Shown here one piece after another: positions 33,790 to 43,039 of a DNA stretch of 54,539 nucleotides. Numbering within the stretch: the stretch's first letter is position 1; the number at the start of each line of letters is the position of its first letter. Source of the stretch: Bacillota bacterium (GTDB lineage Bacteria; Bacillota; UBA4882; UBA8346); the NCBI GenBank assembly GCA_023429995.1, contig JAEZCE010000028.1, forward strand, positions 1 to 54,539. The letters are read 5' to 3'. The position numbers were made by a program, and so were the translations under genes. Under the pieces are notes generated by a model. The model was not told the DNA's origin, made no database searches, and was given only the letters and a program-made list of their open reading frames with translations.

Positions 33790-35088
33790 TTAAGGTTTGC
33801 CTAAAATCTCAAACATCTTGGTTTTGTATGCTTCCACACCGGGCTGATCAAAGGGATCCACCCCGAGCAAGCTCCCGGAGATGAAACAGGCATATTCAAA
33901 GAAATAAAACAGTTGCCCCAAATAATATTCATTCAGACCGGGAAGATTGATGACCATGGAAGGAACACCCCCGTCATGGTGGGCTTCCAGCGTGGCTTGA
34001 TATGCCGCCTCATTTAACGCCGCAAATTCTTTCCCTTCCAAATAATCGAAACCATCCCGATCTCTTTGAGCTTCCGGAATTACCAAAGACTCTTGAGGTT
34101 CCTCGATCGTTAGGAAACTTTCCAACAAAAACCGTTTCCCTTGTTGAATATATTGCCCCAGGGAATGAAGATCTTCGGAATAAGAACAAGTAGTGGGATA
34201 AATTCCGGTAAGGTTTTTGCCCTCGCTTTCTCCAAAAAGTTGAATCCACCATTTGGCGAAATATTCCAAGCGGGGCTCAAAGTGAGACAGGATTTCCACC
34301 CCATAACCTTTTTTCAGCAATAGATTCCGGATCACAGCGTATAATACCGCCGGGTTTTCTTGACACTGGACCGACTTCAGCAACAGCTCCATGTCCCTGG
34401 CCCCGGCAAGCATTTGCCGGATATCCAGCCCGGCAACAGCCATCGGCAATAATCCTACCGCCGTTAATACCGAGAACCTGCCGCCCACATCGAGCGGGAA
34501 CGGGAAAAGGCTATATCCTTTAGCTAGTCCTAATTTTTCCAGGGAACTGCCGTTTAGGGAGCCGGTGGCGCAAATCCGAGTTGCAGCCTCTTTCTCCCCA
34601 TAAGTGTCTTCCATGAATTTCCGGATCATCCGGAAAACGATTCCCGGCTCAAGGGTAGCGAAGTTCTTAGCGATCACATCGACATAAACCGATTTCCCTT
34701 CCGCTTGTTTCAAAACGGACTTTAGATAATCCACAGCCAGGTTATTTCCGGCGTAGATAATTTGCGGTTTATCCGGAACAGCTGAATATTCAGGGCGCAT
34801 CGCCTTGATAGCGGCGCGCGCTCCTTGATTGGAGCCGCCAATCCCGATTAAAATAAAAATATCTCCATTTTCCCGGATCTGGCGCGCCTTGGTTTCGATT
34901 TTTCCAAGCAAAGTCTCATCCATTAACGAAGCGACATCAAACCAGCCTAAAACATCAGCCGAAGCCTGTTGACCTTGATTGATTTTTTGAAACAACTCAT
35001 TATTCTCAGTAACGCTTGCCTGAATTTCTTTCTCTCCCACATAAGAAAGGACATTTTTAAAATCCAAGCGGATGTTTTTCCCGTTCAT
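33790..35088 (-). CDS. pgi: Glucose-6-phosphate isomerase
   Basis: The 432-aa protein interconverts glucose-6-P and fructose-6-P. Landmarks: ILIGIGGSNQGARAA (sugar-phosphate loop, about 79-93), DVIAKNFATLEPGI, GRFSVLTAVGLLPMA (PGI signature), catalytic Glu in the ESEGKNLTGIYPT region, and the C-terminal GVEAYKTKMF with the catalytic Lys. Length and motifs match Firmicutes Pgi. RBS AAAGGAATGA. Confidence 0.93.
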   Translation of the reverse strand: MNGKNIRLDFKNVLSYVGEKEIQASVTENNELFQKINQGQQASADVLGWFDVASLMDETLLGKIETKARQIRENGDIFILIGIGGSNQGARAAIKAMRPEYSAVPDKPQIIYAGNNLAVDYLKSVLKQAEGKSVYVDVIAKNFATLEPGIVFRMIRKFMEDTYGEKEAATRICATGSLNGSSLEKLGLAKGYSLFPFPLDVGGRFSVLTAVGLLPMAVAGLDIRQMLAGARDMELLLKSVQCQENPAVLYAVIRNLLLKKGYGVEILSHFEPRLEYFAKWWIQLFGESEGKNLTGIYPTTCSYSEDLHSLGQYIQQGKRFLLESFLTIEEPQESLVIPEAQRDRDGFDYLEGKEFAALNEAAYQATLEAHHDGGVPSMVINLPGLNEYYLGQLFYFFEYACFISGSLLGVDPFDQPGVEAYKTKMFEILGKP

Positions 35089-35124
35089 GTAAAATCATTC
35101 CTTTCGATTGATTACCGAACTCTT

Positions 35125-36282
35125 TTATATTCCGGCTTTTCGATAACGTTCCGCCATTTGCTCCAAGCTAAGCGGTTCGACTTTGGAGGCAAAGCCCACC
35201 GAACCAAACTGGACGATCAAAGTCCCTACAACTTCGCGGACACCCCGCTTAATACAATCGGCGAGGGCTAAAATATCCCCGTCTGAAATCGGTACGTCGA
35301 CAATCATCTGTTCCATGATGGGCGTTAAATATACCCTGGGATCGAATTGCTCCGCTTTTTCCTCCATTAATTCCCAAACCTTACCAACGGAAGAACTCTT
35401 TTGCTTGGAAGGATTGTTGATAAAATACTCGCGGATATTGCGGGTAACCGCTAGCCGGATATCGGTATCCACATTGATCTTACCGATCCCGTAGGGAATT
35501 ACCGACTTAAGTTCATCTAAGGGAATCCCGTTGGCATTTGCGATTTTGCCCCCCAAAGCATTGATTTCTTCAACGATATAACGGGGAACCGTCGAGGAAC
35601 CGTGGGATACCAACACTCCGAAAATCCCTTCATGCCGCAAATTTTCCATGGCGGCGATGGCGATCTCTTTACGAAGTTTGACCCCTTCACCTTTCACCGC
35701 GCCGTGTTTGGTCCCATAAGAAATGGCCAAACAATCGACTTTGGTTTTCTGGAAAAATTCACAAACCTTCATGGGATTGGTATAAGTCGATTGTTCGGAA
35801 AACACATCATCTTCCACCCCGGCCAGCACACCCAATTCCCCTTCAACACTTACCCCTAAAGCATGGGCATATTTAACGACTTCCCGGGTTAATTCCACAT
35901 TTTGCTCAAAACTCAGCGAAGAGCCGTCGATCATCACCGAAGTATAACCGCCTTCGATCGCCGCTTTGACCGAATCAAAATCTTTCCCGTGGTCTAAGTG
36001 CATTACAATGGGAATGGGAGAATTTCCGCCATATTTTTTCACCGCATCGGCAATCCGTTTGGCGCCGATTTTTTTGTCCGCCACTGTTCCATTCATAAAA
36101 TCGGCCCGCCCACCCATAAAGGCATTGGCTAAATCAGCCCCTTGAAGAATGGCGGCGGAGCGGAACATTTCGTGGACCTCGATTACCGCCTGCGCTTGAG
36201 CTACGGCATTGACATTAAATCCTCCTTGAGCAAAACGGTATTGATTGGTTGCTTCCAGCAACGGTCGTAATGGTACTAACAT
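35125..36282 (-). CDS. fba: Class II fructose-1,6-bisphosphate aldolase
   Basis: A 385-aa zinc aldolase that splits fructose-1,6-bisphosphate into DHAP and GAP. Zn ligands and active-site runs: MHLDHGKDFDSV, VMIDGSSLSFEQN, EGELGVLAGVED, SYGTKHGAVKG, LVSHGSSTVP and INVDTDIRLA. It is slightly longer than the 285-aa short class II enzymes, closer to the ~340-380-aa long form. Second gene after the ROK regulator. Confidence 0.92.
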   Translation of the reverse strand: MLVPLRPLLEATNQYRFAQGGFNVNAVAQAQAVIEVHEMFRSAAILQGADLANAFMGGRADFMNGTVADKKIGAKRIADAVKKYGGNSPIPIVMHLDHGKDFDSVKAAIEGGYTSVMIDGSSLSFEQNVELTREVVKYAHALGVSVEGELGVLAGVEDDVFSEQSTYTNPMKVCEFFQKTKVDCLAISYGTKHGAVKGEGVKLRKEIAIAAMENLRHEGIFGVLVSHGSSTVPRYIVEEINALGGKIANANGIPLDELKSVIPYGIGKINVDTDIRLAVTRNIREYFINNPSKQKSSSVGKVWELMEEKAEQFDPRVYLTPIMEQMIVDVPISDGDILALADCIKRGVREVVGTLIVQFGSVGFASKVEPLSLEQMAERYRKAGI

Positions 36283-36328
36283 GGATGACTCATCCTTTCT
36301 TTAACCCGCGCACATGCGCTTTTTTTTA

Positions 36329-37534
36329 TTAATCATTAAAAAACGATTTAAATATCAAAGTGGCTGCCCCCGCTTCATAAAGGTTATCCCGGACCTGGCG
36401 TTTTTTGATAATCACATCTCTAGCCAGTAGCGGAAAGATTTTTTCCAAGGTCAGTGTCCTCACCTTTTCAAAAAACGGGGGATAAGCATCAAACAAAGCT
36501 CCCGATAACACGATTAACTCCGGATTGAAGGTTCCTACTTGATTGGCCAGGCCGACGCTTAAATAAGCGGCGGCTTCCTCCAGCATTTGTATACACAATG
36601 AGTCTCCAGCTTCGGCACAGCGGCAGATTAATTCGTAGTCGACTTTATCCGGCTGATGACCATCTCTTTCAAGCAACAAGGATTTGGCGCCCTTTTGCAA
36701 AGCCTCCCGGGTATTTCTTTCAAGGGCTTCGGTGGAACTATAGGTTTCAATGCATCCACTGCGCCCGCAATGACAAGACCGGCCATCGGCATTGACAATC
36801 ATATGCCCCAGTCCGGTGGTGAAGCAGTTTTTTCCCCGCAACACTTTTCCTTCGATAATGATTCCATTGCCCACGCCCTCGCTGCAAATCACATAAATCA
36901 GATTCTGGCATCCCACGCCAAACCCGTACCAGTATTCTCCCAAAGCCCGGGTATTGGCATTATTGTCAATCGCTATTTCCCAGCCGGTCTTTTCCCATAA
37001 GTAATCTTTCAAGTGGATGTCCACCAACTGATGGGCAATGGCAAAATCGAGAATAATCCCCCGGTTATAATCGACAATCCCGGGCGCTCCGATCCCCACA
37101 CCGAGAATCTTCTGTTGATCGAGTTTTTTCCCCTGAACCAACTCCAGGATACTTTGGGCTATGGTTTGTTTGAAAATTTCCGGATCCCCGATTCCTTTGA
37201 TGGATACACTTTTTTTGGCGATCACTTCCATGGTGAAGTTAACCAGCGAAACCAGCAAATGATTCCGGGAAATATTAACTCCTATGCAATATCGGGCCTC
37301 CGGATTCAGTTCGATTTGAACCGGTTTCCTCCCCAGTTGGGATACACCGCTGCCGGTTTCCCGGATAAATCCTTGAGCAAGCAGATCTTCAACCACCCGG
37401 CCCACTGTCGGTTTAGATATTGTAGTCTTTTCACAGAGCTCCGTCCGGGACAAGGGACCGCAACGCCGGATTTGGTTTAAAATTTCACTGCGATGCCCGA
37501 TACGAATTTTAGAGATCCCTTCGAACTTCTCCAT
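36329..37534 (-). CDS. ROK-family transcriptional repressor (NagC/XylR type)
   Basis: A 401-aa protein: N-terminal winged HTH (LSRTELCEKTTISKPTVGRV, about 31-50), ROK domain with KILGVGIGAPGIVD, the zinc motif CHCGRSGCIE and LVNQVGTFNPELIVLSG-like C-terminal lobe (ANQVGTFNPELIVLSG). These proteins sense a sugar or sugar phosphate and repress nearby genes. ATG 37534 (AAGGAA ahead) is taken over 37540. It begins the ROK-fba-pgi-manA operon and has strong operator candidates in its promoter. Confidence 0.9.
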   Translation of the reverse strand: MEKFEGISKIRIGHRSEILNQIRRCGPLSRTELCEKTTISKPTVGRVVEDLLAQGFIRETGSGVSQLGRKPVQIELNPEARYCIGVNISRNHLLVSLVNFTMEVIAKKSVSIKGIGDPEIFKQTIAQSILELVQGKKLDQQKILGVGIGAPGIVDYNRGIILDFAIAHQLVDIHLKDYLWEKTGWEIAIDNNANTRALGEYWYGFGVGCQNLIYVICSEGVGNGIIIEGKVLRGKNCFTTGLGHMIVNADGRSCHCGRSGCIETYSSTEALERNTREALQKGAKSLLLERDGHQPDKVDYELICRCAEAGDSLCIQMLEEAAAYLSVGLANQVGTFNPELIVLSGALFDAYPPFFEKVRTLTLEKIFPLLARDVIIKKRQVRDNLYEAGAATLIFKSFFND

Positions 37535-37578
37535 AGCCATTTCCTTATAACGTTTTAGGCAACTTATATCCTTTTAAC

Positions 37579-37703
37579 TTGAATCCGGCAAGTAACTTCA
37601 AAAAACTCAGTCACATTTAAACTTGCCGGATTCAAACAATGAACCCGATCCGGCCAATTTTTCTGCGCCATCGCAGAAAAATTGTCACTTACTTGCCGGA
37701 TCG
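37579..37703 (-). promoter_or_regulatory. Two strong stem-loops in the ROK-operon leader
   Basis: TTGAATCCGGCAAGT (37579-37593) pairs perfectly with 37621-37635. CAATTTTTCTGCG (37655-37667) pairs perfectly with 37672-37684 and is enclosed by CGATCCGGC (37646-37654) with GCCGGATCG (37695-37703). If transcription starts near 37758, both are in the untranslated leader. TCCGGCAAGTA recurs, so this may also be a dispersed repeat. Confidence 0.55.
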
Positions 37704-37732
37704 AGGTTTAAGTCAGCCCCACAAGTCATTGT

Positions 37733-37805
37733 AATTAATTTCAAATTGAAATTAATTTACCTTCAGCATATCACGTTTGTTAGTTAATTTCAAGCTGAAA
37801 TTAAC
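37733..37805 (-). promoter_or_regulatory. ROK operon promoter with two palindromic operators
   Basis: Operator 1 has 12-bp perfect arms around one base: AATTAATTTCAA (37733-37744), A, TTGAAATTAATT (37746-37757). Operator 2: GTTAATTTCA (37783-37792), 3 nt, TGAAATTAAC (37796-37805). The minus-strand promoter TTGAAA (37793-37788)-N17-TATGCT (37770-37765) has operator 2 on its -35 and operator 1 from about +1, the classic layout for repression by a dimer. The centres are 49 bp apart. Confidence 0.7.
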
Positions 37806-37840
37806 TTCTTGGACAAAGGATCACTGTTTCCTAAAACATC

Positions 37841-37849
37841 TGGTATAAT
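37841..37849 (+). promoter_or_regulatory. Extended -10 promoter of TCS2
   Basis: TGGTATAAT (37841-37849) is a full extended -10 (TGn-TATAAT), about 50 nt before the kinase ATG. No good -35 is visible, as is usual for this class. ROK operator 2 lies about 35 bp upstream and could influence it. Confidence 0.5.
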
Positions 37850-37898
37850 GAATATAAAACGATGAGGCGCAAGCCGCGACGATAAAGGATGGGGATCG

Positions 37899-39413
37899 AT
37901 GGTAATCCTACTTGCCATTATCATGGTTGGGGCAATTATTTTATTCATTTCCAGAGCCCGGAATCCGGCAGCTTATTGGATGTCCCTGATTTTATTGGGT
38001 TGGGGCTTCAGCATGTCCGGCCTGATTTTATTTATTTCGAAATACGGCGGCTTTTATTACAAGGTTAATTTAATTCTTTTTTTGACCGATTCGATACGGC
38101 GTTTTTTATTGGAGCTTCCGGTTTCCATCGACCTGATCAGCCGAATGATCAGCGCCGGGAGATCTCTTTTTGTATTCAGCCTGGTGGGTTTGGCCCTGAC
38201 CCTGAAATTCAAGAAAAAAAACCGTTCCCTATGGAACTGGCATATTCTCAACGCGGTTTTCCCGGTTCTGAACATTCTGGTCTACGATCCCTATATTTAC
38301 AAAAACTTCTTTGGCTTTATGGAAAGGAAATATATTTACCTGATAAGTCTGGGGACCCGGACCTGGTTTATCGTTTCGGTATTGATAGCCTTTTATCTGA
38401 TGGTAAAAGGATACCGCCAAATCTCCATACCCCTGGTGAAAAAGAAATTAAAAAGTTTTTACCCCGGTATGGTCGTGCTGACCTTATTTTACTGTTATCT
38501 GGGTTTTATGGGACCCCTACAGGTAACCGATGTCCGCACTTATTATTATCTGTATTCCGACTTCAGCAACTACAACCCGCCGCTTTCCTTATGGGAATGG
38601 TATATCGGCGTCATTTTTACCGGTCTGACCTCTTTGATTAGCATTTTCTCAATCTGGAAATATACCGAAGTTGAAAGTCAACTTGGAAAAGCCGACTTAC
38701 AACTGGAACGGAAATTCAAAATCGCCAATACCGGCGCCAGAGTTTTCACCCACGCGATTAAAAATCAATTAATCATGAGTAAATTGTTGATTGAAAAGAC
38801 CAATCAATTATTAACAAATGAGGATTTATCTTCCCAGGCGACAGCGGACCAAATCCGGCAAAATATCGATAATATCTCGGAGATTGTCAATTATACCCTG
38901 AACCGGCTGGACCAATTATACAAACCCTTCAAAAGTTTGATTCTCAAATTCGAGCCAGCCCCGGTCGAGACACTTCTCCAACAAACCATGGATAAATTTA
39001 AAACCGTACCCTCCAATATTTCGTTGGAATACAACTTTAAAGAAACCAACTGGTCGATCTTGGCAGACACCAATCACCTGTCGGAAGCGTTATCCAATAT
39101 TATCATTAATGCTTTTGAGGCCATCGGCGACCAACCCGGCGGAACTGTCCGGATCGATTGCAATACGGAAGAAAATTGGAGCATCATCAAAATCCGTGAT
39201 AATGGCTGTGGTATTTCTAAAAGCCAAATGAACAACATTTTCGACCCTTTCTACACCAACAAAAACACCAACAAAAACTGGGGTGTCGGCCTCTCTTATG
39301 CCAAACAGGTGATCAAGGAGCATTTCGGCTATGTTTATGTCGATAGCGAAGTCGGTTTGGGCGCCGTTTTTAAAATTTTGTTGCCTGTATACCGAGTTGA
39401 TGATAACGATTGA
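37899..39413 (+). CDS. TCS2 sensor histidine kinase with multi-pass membrane sensor
   Basis: The 504-aa protein has about seven N-terminal hydrophobic segments (to ~260), FTHAIKNQ with His285, N-box IIINAFEAIG, G1 DNGCGI, a FDPFYTNKN F-box and WGVGLSYAKQVI. The N-terminus (SRARNPAAYWM, SLILLGWGFS) matches the TCS3 kinase closely. It overlaps the region where its regulator begins (stop at 39413, ATG 39437). Located opposite the ROK-fba operon. Confidence 0.87.
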   Translation: MVILLAIIMVGAIILFISRARNPAAYWMSLILLGWGFSMSGLILFISKYGGFYYKVNLILFLTDSIRRFLLELPVSIDLISRMISAGRSLFVFSLVGLALTLKFKKKNRSLWNWHILNAVFPVLNILVYDPYIYKNFFGFMERKYIYLISLGTRTWFIVSVLIAFYLMVKGYRQISIPLVKKKLKSFYPGMVVLTLFYCYLGFMGPLQVTDVRTYYYLYSDFSNYNPPLSLWEWYIGVIFTGLTSLISIFSIWKYTEVESQLGKADLQLERKFKIANTGARVFTHAIKNQLIMSKLLIEKTNQLLTNEDLSSQATADQIRQNIDNISEIVNYTLNRLDQLYKPFKSLILKFEPAPVETLLQQTMDKFKTVPSNISLEYNFKETNWSILADTNHLSEALSNIIINAFEAIGDQPGGTVRIDCNTEENWSIIKIRDNGCGISKSQMNNIFDPFYTNKNTNKNWGVGLSYAKQVIKEHFGYVYVDSEVGLGAVFKILLPVYRVDDND

Positions 39414-39436
39414 AAGCAAACGAAGGAGAAAATTTC

Positions 39437-40117
39437 ATGTATAGTCCGATTCGAATCGTGGTCGCAGAAGACCTTCCCATTTTGCGCCGGCACTTTTGCG
39501 AGTTAATCGAAAACGAACCCGATTTTCTTTTAGTGGGGCAGGCTTCCAATGGAAAAGATGCGGTTGCTTTGGTGGATCAGCTCGGCGCTGATGTGGTTCT
39601 GATGGATATTGAGATGGAAATCAGAAATGATGGCATCCTTGCGGCCAAAGAGATTCTCTCACGCCACCCGCAAATCCGGATCGTCTTCCTAACCATTCAC
39701 GAGGATGATCAGACTGTTTTCGAAGCTTTTGATAGCGGCGCCGTCGATTACATTCTCAAATCCTTACCCAGCGAGGAAATTATCTCCGGCATCTGGGCGG
39801 CTTTCAGTGGAAAATCCCCCATCCGTCCCGAAGTAGCCGCAAAAATCCGCAACGAATTTACCCGGATTCGTAAAAATGAAAATCAAATCATTCAAGTGAT
39901 GAACCGGGTGGGGCAATTAACCCATTCGGAGCGGGAAATTCTCCGCCTTCTCATGGAGGGTTCCAAGATATCGGCCATCGCCAGGCAACGTTGTGTGGAG
40001 GAAGCCACCATCAAATCCCAAATTAATATCATCCTGAAAAAGTTTGACAAGAAAAGAACCAAAGAAATCATTAAAATGATTGATGAATTAAAGATTGGCT
40101 ATATATTCTCCAATTAA
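39437..40117 (+). CDS. TCS2 response regulator (receiver + LuxR-like HTH)
   Basis: A 226-aa protein: receiver with acidic AED (10-12), phospho-Asp57 in LMDIEMEIRNDGI, LTIHEDD and YILKSLPS, then HTH LTHSEREILRLLMEG ... ATIKSQINIILKKF. The recognition helix (EATIKSQINIIL) is nearly the same as in TCS3 (VSTIKSQINIIL), so the two regulators may bind similar DNA. ATG 39437 has GAAGGAG. Its last 4 nt overlap the convergent chemoreceptor gene. Confidence 0.87.
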   Translation: MYSPIRIVVAEDLPILRRHFCELIENEPDFLLVGQASNGKDAVALVDQLGADVVLMDIEMEIRNDGILAAKEILSRHPQIRIVFLTIHEDDQTVFEAFDSGAVDYILKSLPSEEIISGIWAAFSGKSPIRPEVAAKIRNEFTRIRKNENQIIQVMNRVGQLTHSEREILRLLMEGSKISAIARQRCVEEATIKSQINIILKKFDKKRTKEIIKMIDELKIGYIFSN

Positions 40118-41829
40118 CGATCTTCATGGGTAGCCGATTCACCGGTATGAAAAACCCCCACCGTATCCTTTAAACTGTCCGCAATGACTTTCAGGTTTTC
40201 CGCCATCCCTGTAACCTGCTCAATCACGGCGCTTTGTTCCTGAGCCGCGGCAGAAGTTTCTTCGGTGCTGGCGTAAAATTCCTCACTATTGGCCGCTAAT
40301 GAATGAATGGAACCATTGACTTCTTCATTTTTGCGCTCCATGATTCGGGCCGAATCGGCCACTTCATGAATTTGGGCCAGAATATCGTGGAGTTGATGGA
40401 AAATCCCCTCAAACTTTGTTTTGGCTTCCTGCGTTAATTTCAATCCGGATTCAACTTTGACCATTCCTTTTTGAATTGCCTCGCTGGCATCGACGGTTCG
40501 TTTGCCCATGGTGTTAATGGCTCCGGTAACCATTAAAGCCGCTTGTTTTGATTGTTCGGCCAGTTTTCCGGTTTCTTCGGCCACCACACTAAATCCTTTC
40601 CCGTATTCTCCCGCTCTGGCCGCCTCGATGGCAGCATTGAGGGCTAATAAAGATGTCTGTTCCGCAATATTGCTAATCACTGAGGTCATCTTTTGGATCT
40701 CATCCGAGGAAAGCCGCAGATCCTTCATGACCTTGGCAATTTCTTCGGTGGAATTGTAAACCTCCTTGATCTCCAAGGCTATCCGGGCCGTTATTTCCTG
40801 CCCCAGTTGAGTGGAATCGGAAATATTTCGGGAAGTGCCGGCCATCTTTTCAGTTTCAGCGGAAACTTTTCGTACCAGTTCATCCAATTGAACGACATTT
40901 TGGGCAATGTCATTGACCTGGTTTACCTGCTCGGAGAAGGTCTTCGACAATTCCATCATCGCCAGACTCATTTCGGAAGAAGTCTTCCGGGAATCATCGG
41001 AAGCCGTGGCCAATTCGCTCCCTGCCTTGAGGATAAACGCCGCTTGTTGATGGACTTTTTCAATTAAACCCCGCAGTCCCGCAATGGCGTTGTTGAGACC
41101 CGTTACCATTTCGTTCACTTCCAAACACCCTTGGGCCCGGATATTTTGCACCAAATCGCCGTCTTTCAATCTATGGGCGGCCTTTACCATGATATTGAGG
41201 GGATAAGCGATCGCGGCCGCAACAGCCAGCCCGATTCCAATCGAGAGTCCCAAGCCAAGCAGCAAGATTACCAGAGTGCTTATTTCCGAGCGATGAATTT
41301 CCTGGCGGCCGGAACTCATTTTCTCAAAAGCGGCGTTGCGGATGGTGTCTTCAAAATCGCCCAGATTCATGGTAATCCGGGTCAGATGGTCATCCAGCTC
41401 CTCAAAACGGCTCCGATCTGGGGGCTGATTTAAAATTTCCTGCGCGGCCTGGAGTTCTTTCAGGATCAACTCGGTCTTGAGGGCATTAATTTTCTTTAGC
41501 CGGATTACCATTTGTTTGGTGTCCTCGATACCGGAGTAAGCGGTAAACCCTTTTAAACCGGTCAACTCTTGATAGTAGCGGTTGCGAATGCTTTCCAAGT
41601 CAACCTTTACACTATATAAGTTGATATAATCCTGGGAACCGTTACTAAATACCTCCTGGGTCCGGGAACCCAGAGAATTGATGGTCTTGAACCCAATAAA
41701 GCCTTGAAGGATCATAAAAAACGCCATCACCGAAATAATGATCAAAATTTGATAAAAGACCCTGATTTTTGTAAGAAACATCAGAGAAGTTGCGATTTTT
41801 CTAAAAATAGCTTTTATGGTTCCAAACAT
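40114..41829 (-). CDS. Methyl-accepting chemotaxis protein (4-helix-bundle sensor)
   Basis: A 571-aa chemoreceptor: TM1 (about 25-45), periplasmic helical sensor to ~185 resembling 4HB_MCP, TM2 (about 186-212), HAMP, then a long coiled-coil signalling domain with hairpin tip ISNIAEQTSLLALNAAIEAA (in part) RAGEYGKGFSVVAEE. No C-terminal CheR-tethering pentapeptide. GAGGAGAATCTT before the ATG. Converges on TCS2, 4-nt overlap. Confidence 0.93.
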   Translation of the reverse strand: MFGTIKAIFRKIATSLMFLTKIRVFYQILIIISVMAFFMILQGFIGFKTINSLGSRTQEVFSNGSQDYINLYSVKVDLESIRNRYYQELTGLKGFTAYSGIEDTKQMVIRLKKINALKTELILKELQAAQEILNQPPDRSRFEELDDHLTRITMNLGDFEDTIRNAAFEKMSSGRQEIHRSEISTLVILLLGLGLSIGIGLAVAAAIAYPLNIMVKAAHRLKDGDLVQNIRAQGCLEVNEMVTGLNNAIAGLRGLIEKVHQQAAFILKAGSELATASDDSRKTSSEMSLAMMELSKTFSEQVNQVNDIAQNVVQLDELVRKVSAETEKMAGTSRNISDSTQLGQEITARIALEIKEVYNSTEEIAKVMKDLRLSSDEIQKMTSVISNIAEQTSLLALNAAIEAARAGEYGKGFSVVAEETGKLAEQSKQAALMVTGAINTMGKRTVDASEAIQKGMVKVESGLKLTQEAKTKFEGIFHQLHDILAQIHEVADSARIMERKNEEVNGSIHSLAANSEEFYASTEETSAAAQEQSAVIEQVTGMAENLKVIADSLKDTVGVFHTGESATHEDR

Positions 41830-41894
41830 AAGATTCTCCTCTAGGTTCTTTATATTTCACAATCCGGCAAACAAAAAATAGCCCAGACAGCTTT

Positions 41895-41922
41895 GAGCAA
41901 GCCTGTCGAAATAGGCTTGCTC
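41895..41922. terminator. Stem-loop between the binding-protein and chemoreceptor genes
   Basis: GAGCAAGCCT (41895-41904) pairs perfectly with AGGCTTGCTC (41913-41922). It follows the minus-strand binding-protein gene by 40 nt but lacks a U-run, so it may be only a weak terminator or a dispersed CCTGTCGAA-type repeat. Confidence 0.45.
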
Positions 41923-41962
41923 AGAACTAAAAATAGTCTATCGGGGTGTCCGTAAAAATTTT

Positions 41963-42973
41963 TTATTTCATGGCTTTGTTAAAGGGCGCCGGATCCACAA
42001 AATTTTTCGGATCCACGTATTGTTGAAGCTGCCCGTTTTTAACAAAAGCCTTGATCAGATTATCGTACATTTTATAAACCGACCCGTCTTGCAACATCCG
42101 GTTGAGATCTTTGGAAGAATAGAACTGCGTAATCGAAGCCATTTGCGCTAATTGTTCCTGCTGGACCTGAACCAATAATTTTCCGGTGAATTCAATGGAA
42201 GGATTGAGATTCTTCTTGCGGTAATCATTGGCTTTGATCCAACCTTTCAGAAAGCGGACCACCAGATCGGGATTTTTTTCCAGGAAATCCGGGCGTACCA
42301 AATAGCTGGCGGGCGAAGCTTTGTCCGGATAATCCTTATAACTGGCCAACACCATCACATTTTCTTTTTTCACCTGTTTTTCAATCTCGATGGTGTAAGG
42401 CGACCAAATTGACACCGCATCGACTTTACCCGCTACAAAAGCAGCCACCACTCCGGCCACATCCATATTGACGATGTTAACATCCGCCGGATTGATGTTA
42501 TTCCGTTCTAAAGCCAATAATAACAACTGTTCTCCGGTAGTGCCCTTGGGTGTAGCCACCGTTTTCCCCTTTAAATCCTTGACGGATTTAACACCCGACT
42601 TCTTGGTAGCCAATACCGAATCACTAAAACTGATATTGTCAATGGTGAGAATTTTGGCTAACCCCTGAGCGGCTAAAAAGGTAGCGCCGGGTCCGATATA
42701 TCCCAGATCCACATCACCGGCGGCCATGGCCTGCAGTTCCGGCGGGCCGCTTAAAAAACTAATCGCATTGACTTTAATCCCATATTCCTCGAAAAACTTT
42801 TTCTCTAAGCCGACTGCGATGATCGAAGCGCCGTTCATGTTGGGCTGGTAAGCAACATTAACCGTAACCAAATTTTGTTTGGCGATAACCACCCCGGTTA
42901 GCGCGGCTGCCAGCACCAACATCAAGGTGATACCCATTAAGAACCTGCCTCTTCTTACTTTTACGTTGAACAT
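41963..42973 (-). CDS. Sulfonate/nitrate/taurine-type ABC substrate-binding protein (1)
   Basis: The 336-aa protein has a cleavable signal peptide (GITLMLVLAAALTGVVIAK) without lipobox, then an SsuA/TauA/NrtA fold: VNVAYQPNMNGASIIAVGLE, GDVDLGYIGPGAT, LKGKTVATPKGTTGEQLL and KVDAVSIWSPYTIEIE. Likely ligands are aliphatic sulfonates or similar. Last gene of a permease-ATPase-SBP operon, 66 nt after the ATPase. Paralogue of the protein at 47534. Confidence 0.88.
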   Translation of the reverse strand: MFNVKVRRGRFLMGITLMLVLAAALTGVVIAKQNLVTVNVAYQPNMNGASIIAVGLEKKFFEEYGIKVNAISFLSGPPELQAMAAGDVDLGYIGPGATFLAAQGLAKILTIDNISFSDSVLATKKSGVKSVKDLKGKTVATPKGTTGEQLLLLALERNNINPADVNIVNMDVAGVVAAFVAGKVDAVSIWSPYTIEIEKQVKKENVMVLASYKDYPDKASPASYLVRPDFLEKNPDLVVRFLKGWIKANDYRKKNLNPSIEFTGKLLVQVQQEQLAQMASITQFYSSKDLNRMLQDGSVYKMYDNLIKAFVKNGQLQQYVDPKNFVDPAPFNKAMK

Positions 42974-43039
42974 TTTTTCCCCTCCCTAATTTTTGTTTAT
43001 ACATCCCCTGTGGGGTTTGTACCATCTTGCAGACAAACT

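Noticed and set aside
25459..37534. Sulfo-glycolysis (sulfoquinovose) operon
   Set aside because: Aldolase, kinase and isomerases match ordinary glycolytic families rather than the Yih or SftT types; only the TauE/SafE exporters hint at organosulfur.
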